The notes below the pieces were generated by a model that was not told the DNA's origin, did no database searches, and was given only the letters and a program-made list of their open reading frames with translations. Shown one piece after another: positions 9,258-19,346 of a stretch of DNA of 64,000 nucleotides (position 1 is its first letter; each line of letters opens with the position of its first letter). Origin of the DNA: Paraphysomonas bandaiensis (taxonomy: Eukaryota > Chrysophyceae); contig CBFFRP010000425.1 in assembly GCA_965644295.1 (NCBI GenBank), forward strand, positions 1 through 64,000. The letters run 5' to 3'. The translations under genes and the position numbers were made by a program.

Positions 9258-11247
9258 GTCAACCCAACTCCAGTGACGACTACTTAACTGCTCATGGTAG
9301 CACGAATATGAAGATGATTCCCTGTTTCAAATCTTAAGAGACTAGCAAGCAGTGAAATGTGTGTGACTGCAGGCGATCATACACGATGCATCAATGCTGC
9401 TCTGCGATCACACATCTTGAAAAGACTCCTTCATATTCCGACGTATCTTGAACGGACAACTGTCTTATCCAATCTATTAGTCTGTTTATTGAACGATTGG
9501 ATGAAAATGGATAATAGAATTTACAGAGAATATGTTTTCGAAGGCAGCGGTTGCTGTGTGGGGTTCGGCAAAATGGTTGCTGTGTGGGGGCTGGCGAAGG
9601 ATATGTAGTCTGATGGACTACTGTCACAGTACGGTCAAAATACAATGAGAGTACAAACGCATACGACTAGGAATTCCTACAACTGAACTGCTGCTGTATG
9701 GTGCTGCTGCTGCATGGTGCTGCTGCTGCTGCTGCTGTATGGTGTATAGCAGGACGGAGGGACAGAGCAGAGCAGGATACCGCACCCGCCGATCGTCACA
9801 GTCATGTACAGCAGGTGCCCATTTAGAGTTGAACAGTGTAAAACTATCACCAATGAATGGTACGGATCTGTTGATAGTTTAAGGAACTAACTCTTGCATC
9901 TGTCCCCGTGAAAGGTTCAACACTATCGCAGTAACACTCCACCTGAAGAAGACTCGTCAGCTATTTCTACTCGGTGCAAGCGGCATGACCAGTACCGTAC
10001 CGATAGCATGTTTGGGACCAGGTGACAGACCTTGAAACACTTATTGATGGAATGATAACAAAGTGAGAATTATATCACAATCATGAACTCACTTATCTCT
10101 GTTACTGATCTTGACATGCAAGTTGATATCATGGTAATCAGAAAGCATGGTAATGGTGTTTCGAATTTTGAAGGACAGATGCCAAGCCTCTGAAACTAGG
10201 CATTTTGTTTCTGTAGTTAATTATAGGGATCTATTATTTAGTCAATTTAGTATAGCTTACTAGTCAATCCAAAATTACAACATTACTCTTTACATCTAAT
10301 TTGGGTAAGCCTTCATCAACAAATCAAAAAGGGATCCAAGTACGACTCCCCTGGTGTGTGGCTTGTCCATGCACAACAAGGTGACTTCTTCTCACAACAA
10401 GCTGGACTATTATGATCAACTTAGCGTAATATAAATGAATTAGTTTATATGTGTCATGTGCAAACTTCAACTGCAGAACTCAGATAATGATACTAAATAC
10501 GATTACTATTACAGTCCATACACAAACGGTAACACTGCAGAATTCGGTACTAACTGAGTAATTGTATTCCGTCATATTTAGTACGTAACACGTAGTTAAA
10601 ACTCAGAACGGTATAGTTATCCAAATTCAATTCGTAAGCGACTTCAGAACATGAACCCATTAAACGTATCAGCATCCTTTGTATATTTTTGTTCAAGGGT
10701 GCCTCTAATATTGAGACAACAACTATCTGTATAACGTAGTTGTATCACAGTAATGTAGAGTATGTTTCCTTCAATTTATTCCCGAAAAGTAACATGCTGA
10801 CTGCCGATACGAAAGGAACAAGTACATTTATTCATCTATTTCGCAATTAATTGATACACAGCACTGCAAAGTGGACAATTCAGAGCTGTATTTTCATGTG
10901 TTCAAGTTATGACCGTTAGTATAAGAATATAAAGTAGAACAAGCATTATTTCATGAATTAATGATATGATAAGAATTATGTTAGTGAAACTGAAATTGTA
11001 ATATTAGAATAGCCAGAGTTAATTACCCTGGTATTACAAAATATAGTGACTGTGTATGATCGGTAGTATTCGAAGTATATAAATATTCCAAGGTTATTAT
11101 ACTGCCAGATAGAATACTTAGACAACACACATATTGAAGGCATCACTTGACACATCACATCCCAGTGACTACATCAGATTACTTCACTAAATTTCTTTCA
11201 GAAATTCAATGCAAGAAAACAGCAAATATATAGCACGCAACATTGTC
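9258..11247. other. Intergenic, no gene seen
   Basis: About 2 kb between two minus-strand genes. It holds a CTG/TGCTGCTG-rich run near 9685-9745 and a degenerate hAT family B terminus (ATTAATTGATACACAGCACTG, about 10846-10866). No exon chain with splice consensus was found. Confidence 0.5.
9685..9745. repeat. Imperfect CTG trinucleotide run
   Basis: CTGCTGCTGTATGGTGCTGCTGCTGCATGG-type repeats, interrupted by ATGG. About 430-490 bp upstream of the armadillo gene start. Confidence 0.75.
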
Positions 11248-13853
11248 TTAATGACGAGGGGTTGTAGATACTCTCAATCCATCTGCAGGTAATAGACTCA
11301 ATATACTGCTTAAAAAAATATACTTCAAACCTTTGATTGGCATGGATATTGTGCTCATATATGTCACAGTGTCCGCATCCTAGTTATTTCGCATTATACA
11401 CACAGTTACATGACATAAATATTTGCTCTACCTGCTCCAGCTTGAACGAAAACGATAACAGTAGTCTTGCCAGAACACATTTCATTTCTAAAGGGAAAAA
11501 TTAATACCATGAGTAGTAAAGAAAAACTTAATACCCAGCATGGCCAGGTTTTGACCTAGGCATATCCGAGGACCCGCCTATTGACAAGTATTACACATGC
11601 TACACTCAAGCAATGTAGATGTGACCTGGAAAGCAGTGAACTTAAATGGTGACGGCTTCGGTGTGTTGAAGAACCGATCCGGGTTGAATGCCATACAGTT
11701 CTCCCATAAGCTACATATTCCTCATTACAATTTCATTGGAGCCACTTAATATCGAAATACCTCTCAGTTCGGCCCATTAACCAAGGACAAAATATAACCA
11801 AATACCCTACATATAGACCATAACTTTAATATTTTCATTCTATCTACACACCTTTGGGAACAAATGTGCCATCCGGGAGGGTGTCATCTTTCAGAGCAAA
11901 CCTGTTGTCATAATTTATCAGCCATGATACAAATTTAGATCGGTCAGTTACTTGGCTTCTTTAGGAACAGATGGATAGAGACGTAGCACCTGTAATGCAT
12001 ATACTTGAATATAAATTCCTTAGGTCCGTAATCACTGAATACCTCCATACAGAAAGCTTCCAGATATTTCATTTCTTGGAGGCACTCATACGAGAGGCGT
12101 AAAGAGGGATCTTTATGGGACAAATTGTACGACTTCAGTACAGAAACAATTTCGTTGTAAACTCTCAGCTGGATATCAGGATGAATGCAAAGGCGGTAAG
12201 TAGCCCAGCTGAGAGCCTGAAAGAAGTCACTATTAGTATATTGCGAAACATGTAATGACGAATACGACACACGTTCGCAGTTGTGTCACGCCCAGCAATT
12301 ACGAAGCTCAGCACCACATCTCTCAAGTTTTTGTCCGTGAGCTGCCCGTCATCTATCCCCACATCATTTAAATATTAATGCAAAAATTACAACTGCTTAC
12401 TTTCATCTTGCCGTTCAAGATAAAGAGACAAGAGATCGCCTTTACTTTTACTCGCGGCGCTACGTTCGGCAAACTCCTGTCTCCGTTGCCTGACGACTGA
12501 GTACGCAAACCGATTCACTCGACTTAAACTATAAAAAGAGAATTTAGTAACTGAGTTCACTAGAACTTCCTAGTCTAAATCGAAGTTGCTTAGGGTAGAA
12601 TCACTCAGAGCAGTCAACATATATTTCGCGTCACATGAACAAGACAGATAACAGTACGTACCATATATAATACCACCACCCCGCGGGGGTAAAGAATCGC
12701 TTTAATCTCCATAGTGGATCCATAAAAGACTGGGAAGAATTCACAGTAAATAAGTAAACAAATACTGACGAAGAAAGCTTTCATCGCACCTCATTGATCT
12801 GCGCTTGACAATAGTCGAATGCATCAGCAAATATTACCCTAGCAATCACAACTTAGGAAGTATTTTGGGGAACCCACAAAGTCACCTCTTCTGCGTCATT
12901 GTGCCCAGTTCTTGACCGAAGGCAATCTATGAGATCAGATCATACTTAATTCATTGAACTTACGCAAAGAGATATCTGTACCTGTCCAATAGACTCAAGC
13001 GTGAACTTCATATAGAGATCCTAAGCAGGTGGTCACAACTCAAAGAGAGATATTGACTCGCTTACCTGGATATCGACTGGTTGAGATGTATTGGCCAGAA
13101 TATCTATTAGTACATTGCAGTGTGCGTTGACTGGCAATAGATTAAGGATACACCAACTGATATATATTATTACATGTGTCAAGTACTGATGACTTGAATT
13201 TGTTGAGATTGAAAAGATGAGAGGAAGTTTTGCGGTGCTTGTACCATACTTTGCCATCTGTCAGACACAATGGTATTATCGATACCACAATAAAATCCAA
13301 CAATATTAGACCTGAGTTAAATATTCCATCACCCAATAAACCATGAAACTTCTCGCTGAACAGTGGTCCTTTGCCTGCCAATTGAATACATTTAAGGATA
13401 AGCTTTCAAATGATGCTGTAGTATACCAAAAGTATCGACGTTTTTCAAGATGTAGGTGATATTGTCCACATCATTAGTAAACACTATCCATGGTAGTCCC
13501 TGGTGATATATTAGAGGGATATGGGTTGCAATATCACAGCACGCTACCAGTGTATTGAACACCCCGCATTTCTGACTTTCTGGCTTGCATTTATACTTTT
13601 CAATTAAATAATCCAAGATGACCCCACTGTTCCAGGCCAGTTCAATGGTGTTTTGGAAGGGATAGCTCTCTTTTATTATGTCACTGCGATATCTGCTGAA
13701 GTGACTGACCAGATGAAGAATGACTGTCCCAATGAGAATGGTGGCGGCAGCTATGAGGACCACACCGATCATGTTGCTGGTTAAGACCTCTATGATTACA
13801 GACAGCTGTGGGGATGTAGAATGAGAAGACCATATATCATATATAGATATCAT
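11248..13853 (-). CDS. Cytochrome P450, fatty-acid hydroxylase type (CYP86/CYP704-like), 539 aa, 19 exons
   Basis: Hand-assembled exons: 13853-13427, 13374-13312, 13257-13174, 13130-13066, 13020-12982, 12926-12886, 12838-12790, 12729-12662, 12528-12401, 12352-12273, 12216-12043, 11989-11952, 11901-11852, 11806-11761, 11710-11626, 11577-11535, 11487-11432, 11379-11331, 11282-11248. They sum to 540 codons with TAA. Seventeen of the 18 introns are 43-60 nt and one is 133 nt, all GT-AG. Landmarks: N-terminal membrane anchor (MIGVVLIAAATILIG), the LLGDGIFNSDG-W-HRK block, I-helix AGRDTT (~341-346), ExxR as EVLR (406-409), LMGRTE, and heme loop FQAGPRICLG with the cysteine ligand near 485. This pattern fits omega-hydroxylating P450s of the plant/oomycete CYP86 clan, acting on fatty acids at the ER. 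The chain is intact. Single splice borders may be off, but the frame closes throughout. Confidence 0.88.
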
Positions 13854-14159
13854 CGTCTACACTGCTATATATATGCATACAGTAATACAGTCATATACAC
13901 TGCTGCTCTTCCTGTCGCGATATTACGACACTTGGCACTCTGACTCAACGAGTTGAAAACCTCAGAAATAAACACAAAAATTGAAGCTTAAAATTTGTAC
14001 AAAAAAATTGGCCTCTCCTCTACAGTAGTTGTATATGTGCAGCTGTGCTGTATACGGTACATGCATGAGCTGAGTGAGAGTCAGCTTCTATTGTTCTGTT
14101 GATTAGTATTGCACAGCACTGATACCGATAAGCACCACTCATACCAGTGATATCCACCC
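13854..14159. promoter_or_regulatory. Divergent intergenic region (P450 - / glycosyltransferase +)
   Basis: A 306-bp AT-rich spacer between two head-to-head start codons, so it probably carries both promoters. It has TATATATATGCATAC-type sequence at about 13865-13880. No defined element can be assigned. Confidence 0.4.
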
Positions 14160-15971
14160 ATGTCAGTGAGAGCTGTCGTTGCACTGGTGATGCTCTGGGC
14201 CTCAGCTCGAGCTGATTTTGATTCTTGTAATGTGATTGAGCCTTCAATGCTGTTTGATTTCGTCAACTCTTCTGCTCATAGCAGACAGAGCGCTATATGC
14301 GACGATATTTCTACGGTCTATGGGCCTAGGCTTGGAGTTGGGATAGTGACTCCTATGCGATCGGCTAAGACTAACCACTCCACATACGCGCTGGCTGTTA
14401 ATGAGTACTATGCGAGGAGACATGGCTATGCATTTAGAATCGAAAATTTAGAATCGGATGAAGGAGATATTGAGCATTTTCGCATGTCTTGGGATGCGGT
14501 CAAGTATCTGCGTGAGGCTTTGAAAGGCTGGGCGAAGGACCTCGACTATGTGGCATATCTTGGACCAGACGCAGTGTTTATAGACTTAGACGTTAGGATC
14601 GAACAATTGCTTGTGAAAAAGAAGAAGTCTAATGCCATATTTGTGGCTGGAGGAGCCCTTACGGGTACAATGATAAGCACGGATATTATAATTGTGAGAA
14701 ACAACTTGTGGACGACTGACACCCTTGACGATTGGTGGCATTTTAGCGATAGAAAGACCAAATCAGATACAGACACTTTTGATGACTTTTTTAAAGCATA
14801 CGAAGAAGATATTAAGGACTACATCACTATTCTACCTGCGAATTCCCTGAAGAACGACTACCCAGCAATGGCAAAAATGCGTCCCCAGAATCAGATTCTG
14901 CATCTGCCACTGGAGGTGACACAGTTCAAACGCATGGTATTTGAAGAAGCTTTTGATGTGGTGTGTCAGCATGCTTCTAACAACCCCGCCAATGAATACT
15001 ATCCCGTTCAGCTTGGTTTCTCAAGAGAAAAGCTGATGGCCTACTCTCTCCAAATATACCGTGATCTATGGGATGAGAAGTATGAATCATATTCTGCAAA
15101 AGCACCTAATGGGGACAACACTTACGAGGAGACTGAAAGATTTTCCACAGTAGCACTCCACCTATGCAGCACATTAGATAGCATTAGTCTTAAATCTGAT
15201 GCAGACAACTCGGAGCTAACGTCCAGTGCAGACTCCTTGCGCATTCGCTCTAAAACGTTCAAAAATATGTTCTTAAATTTGAAACGGTATCGCAGTCGTA
15301 TATCTGACGGATCTGCTCTATCCGCCAAGGAATTGGCAAATAGAGACAAATCCTTTGCGCCAATGCTCAAGGTTGTGCTTCGGTCTGGCCAGGACTATAT
15401 GGGCAAGGTAAAGGACCAAAAGGACCGTAAGGTGGCTGTCAAAGTGGTCCGTGAGATTCTCGAAGATTTGCTCGAAATCAAGGAGAACGATGCAGAAACT
15501 CAGGAAGCTCTGGTAAACATGAATGTAGACCTTGGGATGATTAATATGAACGAAAGGAAGTACAATGCTGCGCTGAGTGATTTTCTAGCCGGGTTACGCG
15601 TTGCACGCCGTGTGGGTGCAGTTATTGGAGACCAGGTAGTGCTTGCACCTGCTAGTCAAGCGGCCGATGCCATGGTAATGCTGAACAGATTCGAGGAGGC
15701 GGTTGTTCTGTACGATACGGTGGTTGGGTTGGCTAAGAAGCATCATGGGGAGGATGACATAACAACTGGGTTAATTATGACTCAAGCGGCTATGGCCAAT
15801 CATTACTACAATAAGCACAAGAAAGCCCACAAGCTTATTGATTCTGCCCTTCAAATATTCAATTCCTTTGGACAGGATAAAGTAGACTCGTCAATATATC
15901 AGCATGCTTTGGACCTGTATAAGAAGACTGAAAACCGGAAGGACGAAGAGTATATCGAAAATGAGTTGTAG
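14160..15971 (+). CDS. Secreted GT34-like glycosyltransferase with C-terminal helical/TPR-like region (603 aa)
   Basis: Single exon, ATG start, TAG stop. Residues 1-18 form a signal peptide (MSVRAVVALVMLWASARA). Residues ~55-260 fit a nucleotide-diphospho-sugar transferase fold of the GT34 (GMA12/MNN10) type: NEYYARRHGYAF, then a helix, then YVAYLGPDAVFIDLD where the family has its DxD metal site, then GTMIST...IIVRNNLW...LDDWW. The usual DxD aspartates are partly replaced (GPDA, then DLD), so activity is not certain. Residues ~430-600 are helical with TPR-like pairs (ALVNMNVDLGMINMNERKYNAALSDF). It would act in the secretory lumen. The C-terminal part may be an adaptor domain. Fusion to an unrelated gene is unlikely because it is one exon. 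Confidence 0.8.
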   Translation: MSVRAVVALVMLWASARADFDSCNVIEPSMLFDFVNSSAHSRQSAICDDISTVYGPRLGVGIVTPMRSAKTNHSTYALAVNEYYARRHGYAFRIENLESDEGDIEHFRMSWDAVKYLREALKGWAKDLDYVAYLGPDAVFIDLDVRIEQLLVKKKKSNAIFVAGGALTGTMISTDIIIVRNNLWTTDTLDDWWHFSDRKTKSDTDTFDDFFKAYEEDIKDYITILPANSLKNDYPAMAKMRPQNQILHLPLEVTQFKRMVFEEAFDVVCQHASNNPANEYYPVQLGFSREKLMAYSLQIYRDLWDEKYESYSAKAPNGDNTYEETERFSTVALHLCSTLDSISLKSDADNSELTSSADSLRIRSKTFKNMFLNLKRYRSRISDGSALSAKELANRDKSFAPMLKVVLRSGQDYMGKVKDQKDRKVAVKVVREILEDLLEIKENDAETQEALVNMNVDLGMINMNERKYNAALSDFLAGLRVARRVGAVIGDQVVLAPASQAADAMVMLNRFEEAVVLYDTVVGLAKKHHGEDDITTGLIMTQAAMANHYYNKHKKAHKLIDSALQIFNSFGQDKVDSSIYQHALDLYKKTENRKDEEYIENEL

Positions 15972-16636
15972 ATCTGATCAGGGATTAGTTAGTGGGTGTA
16001 TCAATTCAAAATTAAATCAGTACTAATAATTCTACTTATTGGTGAGTAGAAGTGCGCTCGCAATCAAATTCAATAATCCTGTTTTTTAACGCTCCTCCCG
16101 CTTGTAAAATCTATAGCGTCAACAAACTAGCCTCGAGTTTTGTCGTTGAAGAAATTTAAACTAAACAATGCAGAACTAATTAAACGAAACCTTCAAAATT
16201 ACGTGTTTATGTATTCTGAGTGCATAGTAAAGTGTACACTGTACGTACTTTACACGTTCCTCACACCGAGCTGTTTTAGTGTTGATGAAATGTCTCCTAT
16301 CTCAGCTAACTACCCTCATATTTTTACTTATTATCACATCTTTACATCTTTACGCACCTTTGAACCAATGATCATTTTTGACTTTGATATCATTGCTGCT
16401 TTCACGTTTTTCATGTTGGCGTATTTTGTACTGTCTGGTAATAATATAAGAACAGAGCAGAAATATTAGTGCCACACCACCTACTGATACCACATTACTA
16501 CTCAAGACTCAAGATACGTGCCATAGAGTATTGCTACTGCCATGTCAGTGATATATAAATAATATGTATAGAAAACGTAGAATTATCCTGTCTATACGGA
16601 ATAGTTCGGAAGTTTTGATATAAGGTACTAATTTGA
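15972..16636. other. Intergenic, nothing recognised
   Basis: AT-rich 3' flank of the glycosyltransferase gene. The only long open frame, at 16140, starts with TTG and has no family features. Confidence 0.4.
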
Positions 16637-16866
16637 ATCAGGGTTAGGAAACAATATATTGTAATACTATTTTTAGATATAGCGTCCCATCAATAAAAAT
16701 AATATTACGATACTTTTATATTTGACCCAACAACTTTTGCGATATATCATGAATCGGCAATGATATAGATATATGTATATTCCTACTTCATTTCGGGTTA
16801 ACAAAATCACGATACCAGAAGGCCACAACGCTGGTAAACAAAGGAAACAAAGGCTACCTAGTACAG

Positions 16867-16874
16867 CTTTTAAT
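16867..16874. repeat. hAT target-site duplication (left) CTTTTAAT
   Basis: Eight bp, repeated exactly at 17676-17683. Confidence 0.92.
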
Positions 16875-17675
16875 CAGGGCTAGGAAACAATATATTGAAT
16901 TGCAATACATTGTACAATATATTGCAATATATTGTAAAATATACTGATTGGTCGACCGGCCAAAAACCCCATCAATGTTGTTTCTGTTAAATTAGCTCAC
17001 AATATATTGCAATATATTGCAATCAATATTATGATAGTCATATAAGAGAAGATTCTCAACTGTAGGGTGCAAAATGGATATAAATAACCGAGAAATTGAT
17101 TACAACATTACAAAGGATAATGAAGCTGATGTTGACTATGCGACTAAAAACCTTCAGTCATCTCAAAAAATTTAGAAACGTACAGGTCCACGAGTCGTTA
17201 ACGGTTATCAGGCCCTGGTATGTACTTCCAATACATGGGAACGTCTGTTCAGCGCAGCTAAAAATATTATTATATCAGTGTTGCGCAATAGTATCCATCC
17301 TACTTAATATGCTGTTGTTTCTGAAAGCTATTCGACAGTTGTGGCCGGATACTAGCATATTTCGATTAATACTGTGGATGAATATGGTGATGTTGACTTC
17401 ACCAATGATGGCTCAGAGGATGAGGAAGAGGCGGATTTTTATTAGCTATAAGCAGTAGTTGGTTTCGTTGTCATGTGATCTTAATGACTAACACTAAAAG
17501 TGGAGTCTACGGATATGTTTACTTACTGATTAGTCATACTAATATATTGCAATACATTGACAATAAATTGCAATATATTGTAATTGTATTGTTTGGCCTG
17601 TTTAAAATCTCCATCAATAGTATTGATGGAGCGCTCTCTAACAATAGTATTGCAATATATTGTTTCCTAGCCCTG
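16875..17675 (+). mobile_element. hAT-family DNA transposon, internally deleted (801 bp), family A
   Basis: The terminal inverted repeats are CAGGGCTAGGAAACAATATA at 16875 and its complement ending ...CCTAGCCCTG at 17675. Both are flanked by the 8-bp duplication CTTTTAAT, the hAT signature. The interior around 17225-17310 encodes, in a broken frame, WERLFSAAKNII...LRNSIHP and LNMLLFLK. This matches the hAT C-terminal dimerisation region (ERLFSAAG-NI-RN-L-P...LLFLK). It is therefore the decayed 3' part of a hAT transposase and cannot be autonomous. Runs of CAATATATTG form many subterminal inverted motifs. Confidence 0.92.
17225..17315 (+). pseudogene. hAT transposase C-terminal remnant
   Basis: Fragments of the hATC dimerisation domain (ERLFSAA, then LRNSIHP, then LLFLK) are in at least two frames, so a frameshift separates them. 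Only this short end of the transposase remains inside the 801-bp element. Confidence 0.8.
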
Positions 17676-17683
17676 CTTTTAAT
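17676..17683. repeat. hAT target-site duplication (right) CTTTTAAT
   Basis: Exact match of 16867-16874. Confidence 0.92.
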
Positions 17684-17887
17684 TAATCACATTTTTTCTC
17701 ATACTCATCGTCTTGGCCATAATCGGTGAGATCATCATCACGGCATTTATTCAAAGCTATCCGGCCACAAGCATCAATTAGCCTTCTAAAACAACATCAT
17801 ATTAAGTGTAGTAGGATGCATCCTCATGGGCAACACTGAGAAACAACCGTGAGTCGTGTATATATAGTCAATAGCCAGCAGATATTG

Positions 17888-18092
17888 TTCTGCCTACTCC
17901 TAGCTAGCCTAATGCTTGTGTGGTGCAACAACAGGGGACACGAATAAATGTCACTTGTGTTGACGTCTTTGGGCCCTGACGAAAAAGCAGGCATCCGGGA
18001 ATGTGGGCCTACCTCAAGGACATTCGGGTATGAGCCCACATGAAAGCTCCTTGCGTTCACATCTACTGCTAATAATAAGATATTCAACATAC
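17888..18092 (+). repeat. Interspersed repeat R, copy 1 (internally deleted)
   Basis: Contains the core GACGTCTTTGGGCCCTGACG and the GGCATCCGGGAATG...CCTCAAGG segment, and ends GCTAATAATAAGATATTCAA. It lacks the middle part found in the 46- and 56-kb copies. Confidence 0.75.
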
Positions 18093-19346
18093 GTAGTCAA
18101 CTACATATTTTGTAGCTTATAAGAACTGTTTTTAACACTATCAACAGCAAATGCATGTTGTCAAAGATATATAACCACTAAATAAACCAGAAGTTTAAAC
18201 CGATATACTATATAAGATTCACGGTAAGTAGTTAATCAAATACACTAATTCAGTGTAGTAATTGATTCTATCAACTACCAAGCACTATAAAATAACAAGG
18301 GATACAACAAAAACAAAACATCCATCCGTAAGATTTGGTATCATCATCTAATCTCTTTTATCATGAAGTGCTTTATGTATACAGCGGCTGATTAATCAGA
18401 ATACAAACTGTGACAGCACAAGGTTCTCCATAATTATCGGTTGAAAGTTGCTTGGACCATTGTAGCTACAAGTGTTGCCGTCACAAATCAAATATAGTAA
18501 AAAATATGTCCGAGTGCAAAACGAGAGGCAGGTGCTGGTTTTCGTCAATGTATACTTCTATGACAAACATCATCATATTGCAGTGCTTGTACGTCCTTTA
18601 AAAATTCTTGCAATTATTACACCTAAACCCATATTATATTGTCCATTAGGATATAGCAGAGGTCAGCTCTCTCACTCCTTCGGCTATAGGCTCAGACAGA
18701 GGAACAATATGAGAAGTAGCACTGCAGTTGATAGCGGACACATATTCACAGGAGGCCTTCCATTTCTTAAGTTTCATGAGCAGGAATGGCATATGGGTGT
18801 CATGGGTACCATATGAGTGCTCTGTATCTTGTATATGCAGCAGCACCGTAGCAGTATCCTCTGTGTGGTGGGTGGAGACATGTGTGTGTCTGGATATGCA
18901 GCAGAGTATCTTCATGCAAAGATATCATACACTCACCCTACGGCACACCGTATACCACGATATACAACGCTGAAATATATGGAATGCTGTGAACCACCAA
19001 TTTCCCCTGTCTTATTCAAGTATGATTGGTCACAACTTCTTGCCATTTCTGAGTTATTTGATTCGTCGAAAATGTTAAACTTTGCGTCCTTTGAAGATAT
19101 CTGGCGAAGATCAGATCCAAACTGTCAGTGATACTGTGCCGTATATATGTATGTATATGTATAGTGGCTGTGTGTACATGGAGATGATACTCCACCACAT
19201 TATTATCACACTAGCATCACTCCTCGCTGTCCTCCGTATAGCTGGTCTGGATATATATCACAAAGCAAGGTAGCTTTGTTTGTATCGCAATCATTTCAGA
19301 CTCAACTTTCAGTGAAGTTAACCCCATATCCCGAGGATCGAGCAAC
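18093..19346. other. Intergenic, nothing firm
   Basis: AT-rich 5' flank of the anoctamin gene. The short overlapping open frames at 18.5-19.2 kb show no family motif. A GTATGTATATGTATAG run lies about 200 bp before the start codon. Confidence 0.4.

Larger units (their letters stand above)
16637..17825. repeat. Older repeat related to 55.33-55.65 kb, split by a younger hAT insertion
   Basis: The left part (16637-16866) begins with CAGGGTTAGGAAACAATATA and continues with GTCCCATCAATAAAA and GACCCAACA segments that recur at about 55410-55460. The right part (17684-17825) ends with AGTGTAGTAGGATG..., which recurs at about 55610-55625. The hAT element at 16875-17675 lies between them. Confidence 0.55.

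Noticed and set aside
16140-16469. 109-codon plus-strand frame
   Set aside because: Starts with TTG, hydrophobic AT-derived composition, no splice partners or family similarity.
18472-19131. Overlapping short frames upstream of the anoctamin gene
   Set aside because: Several frames on both strands overlap with none favoured, and there are no motifs.
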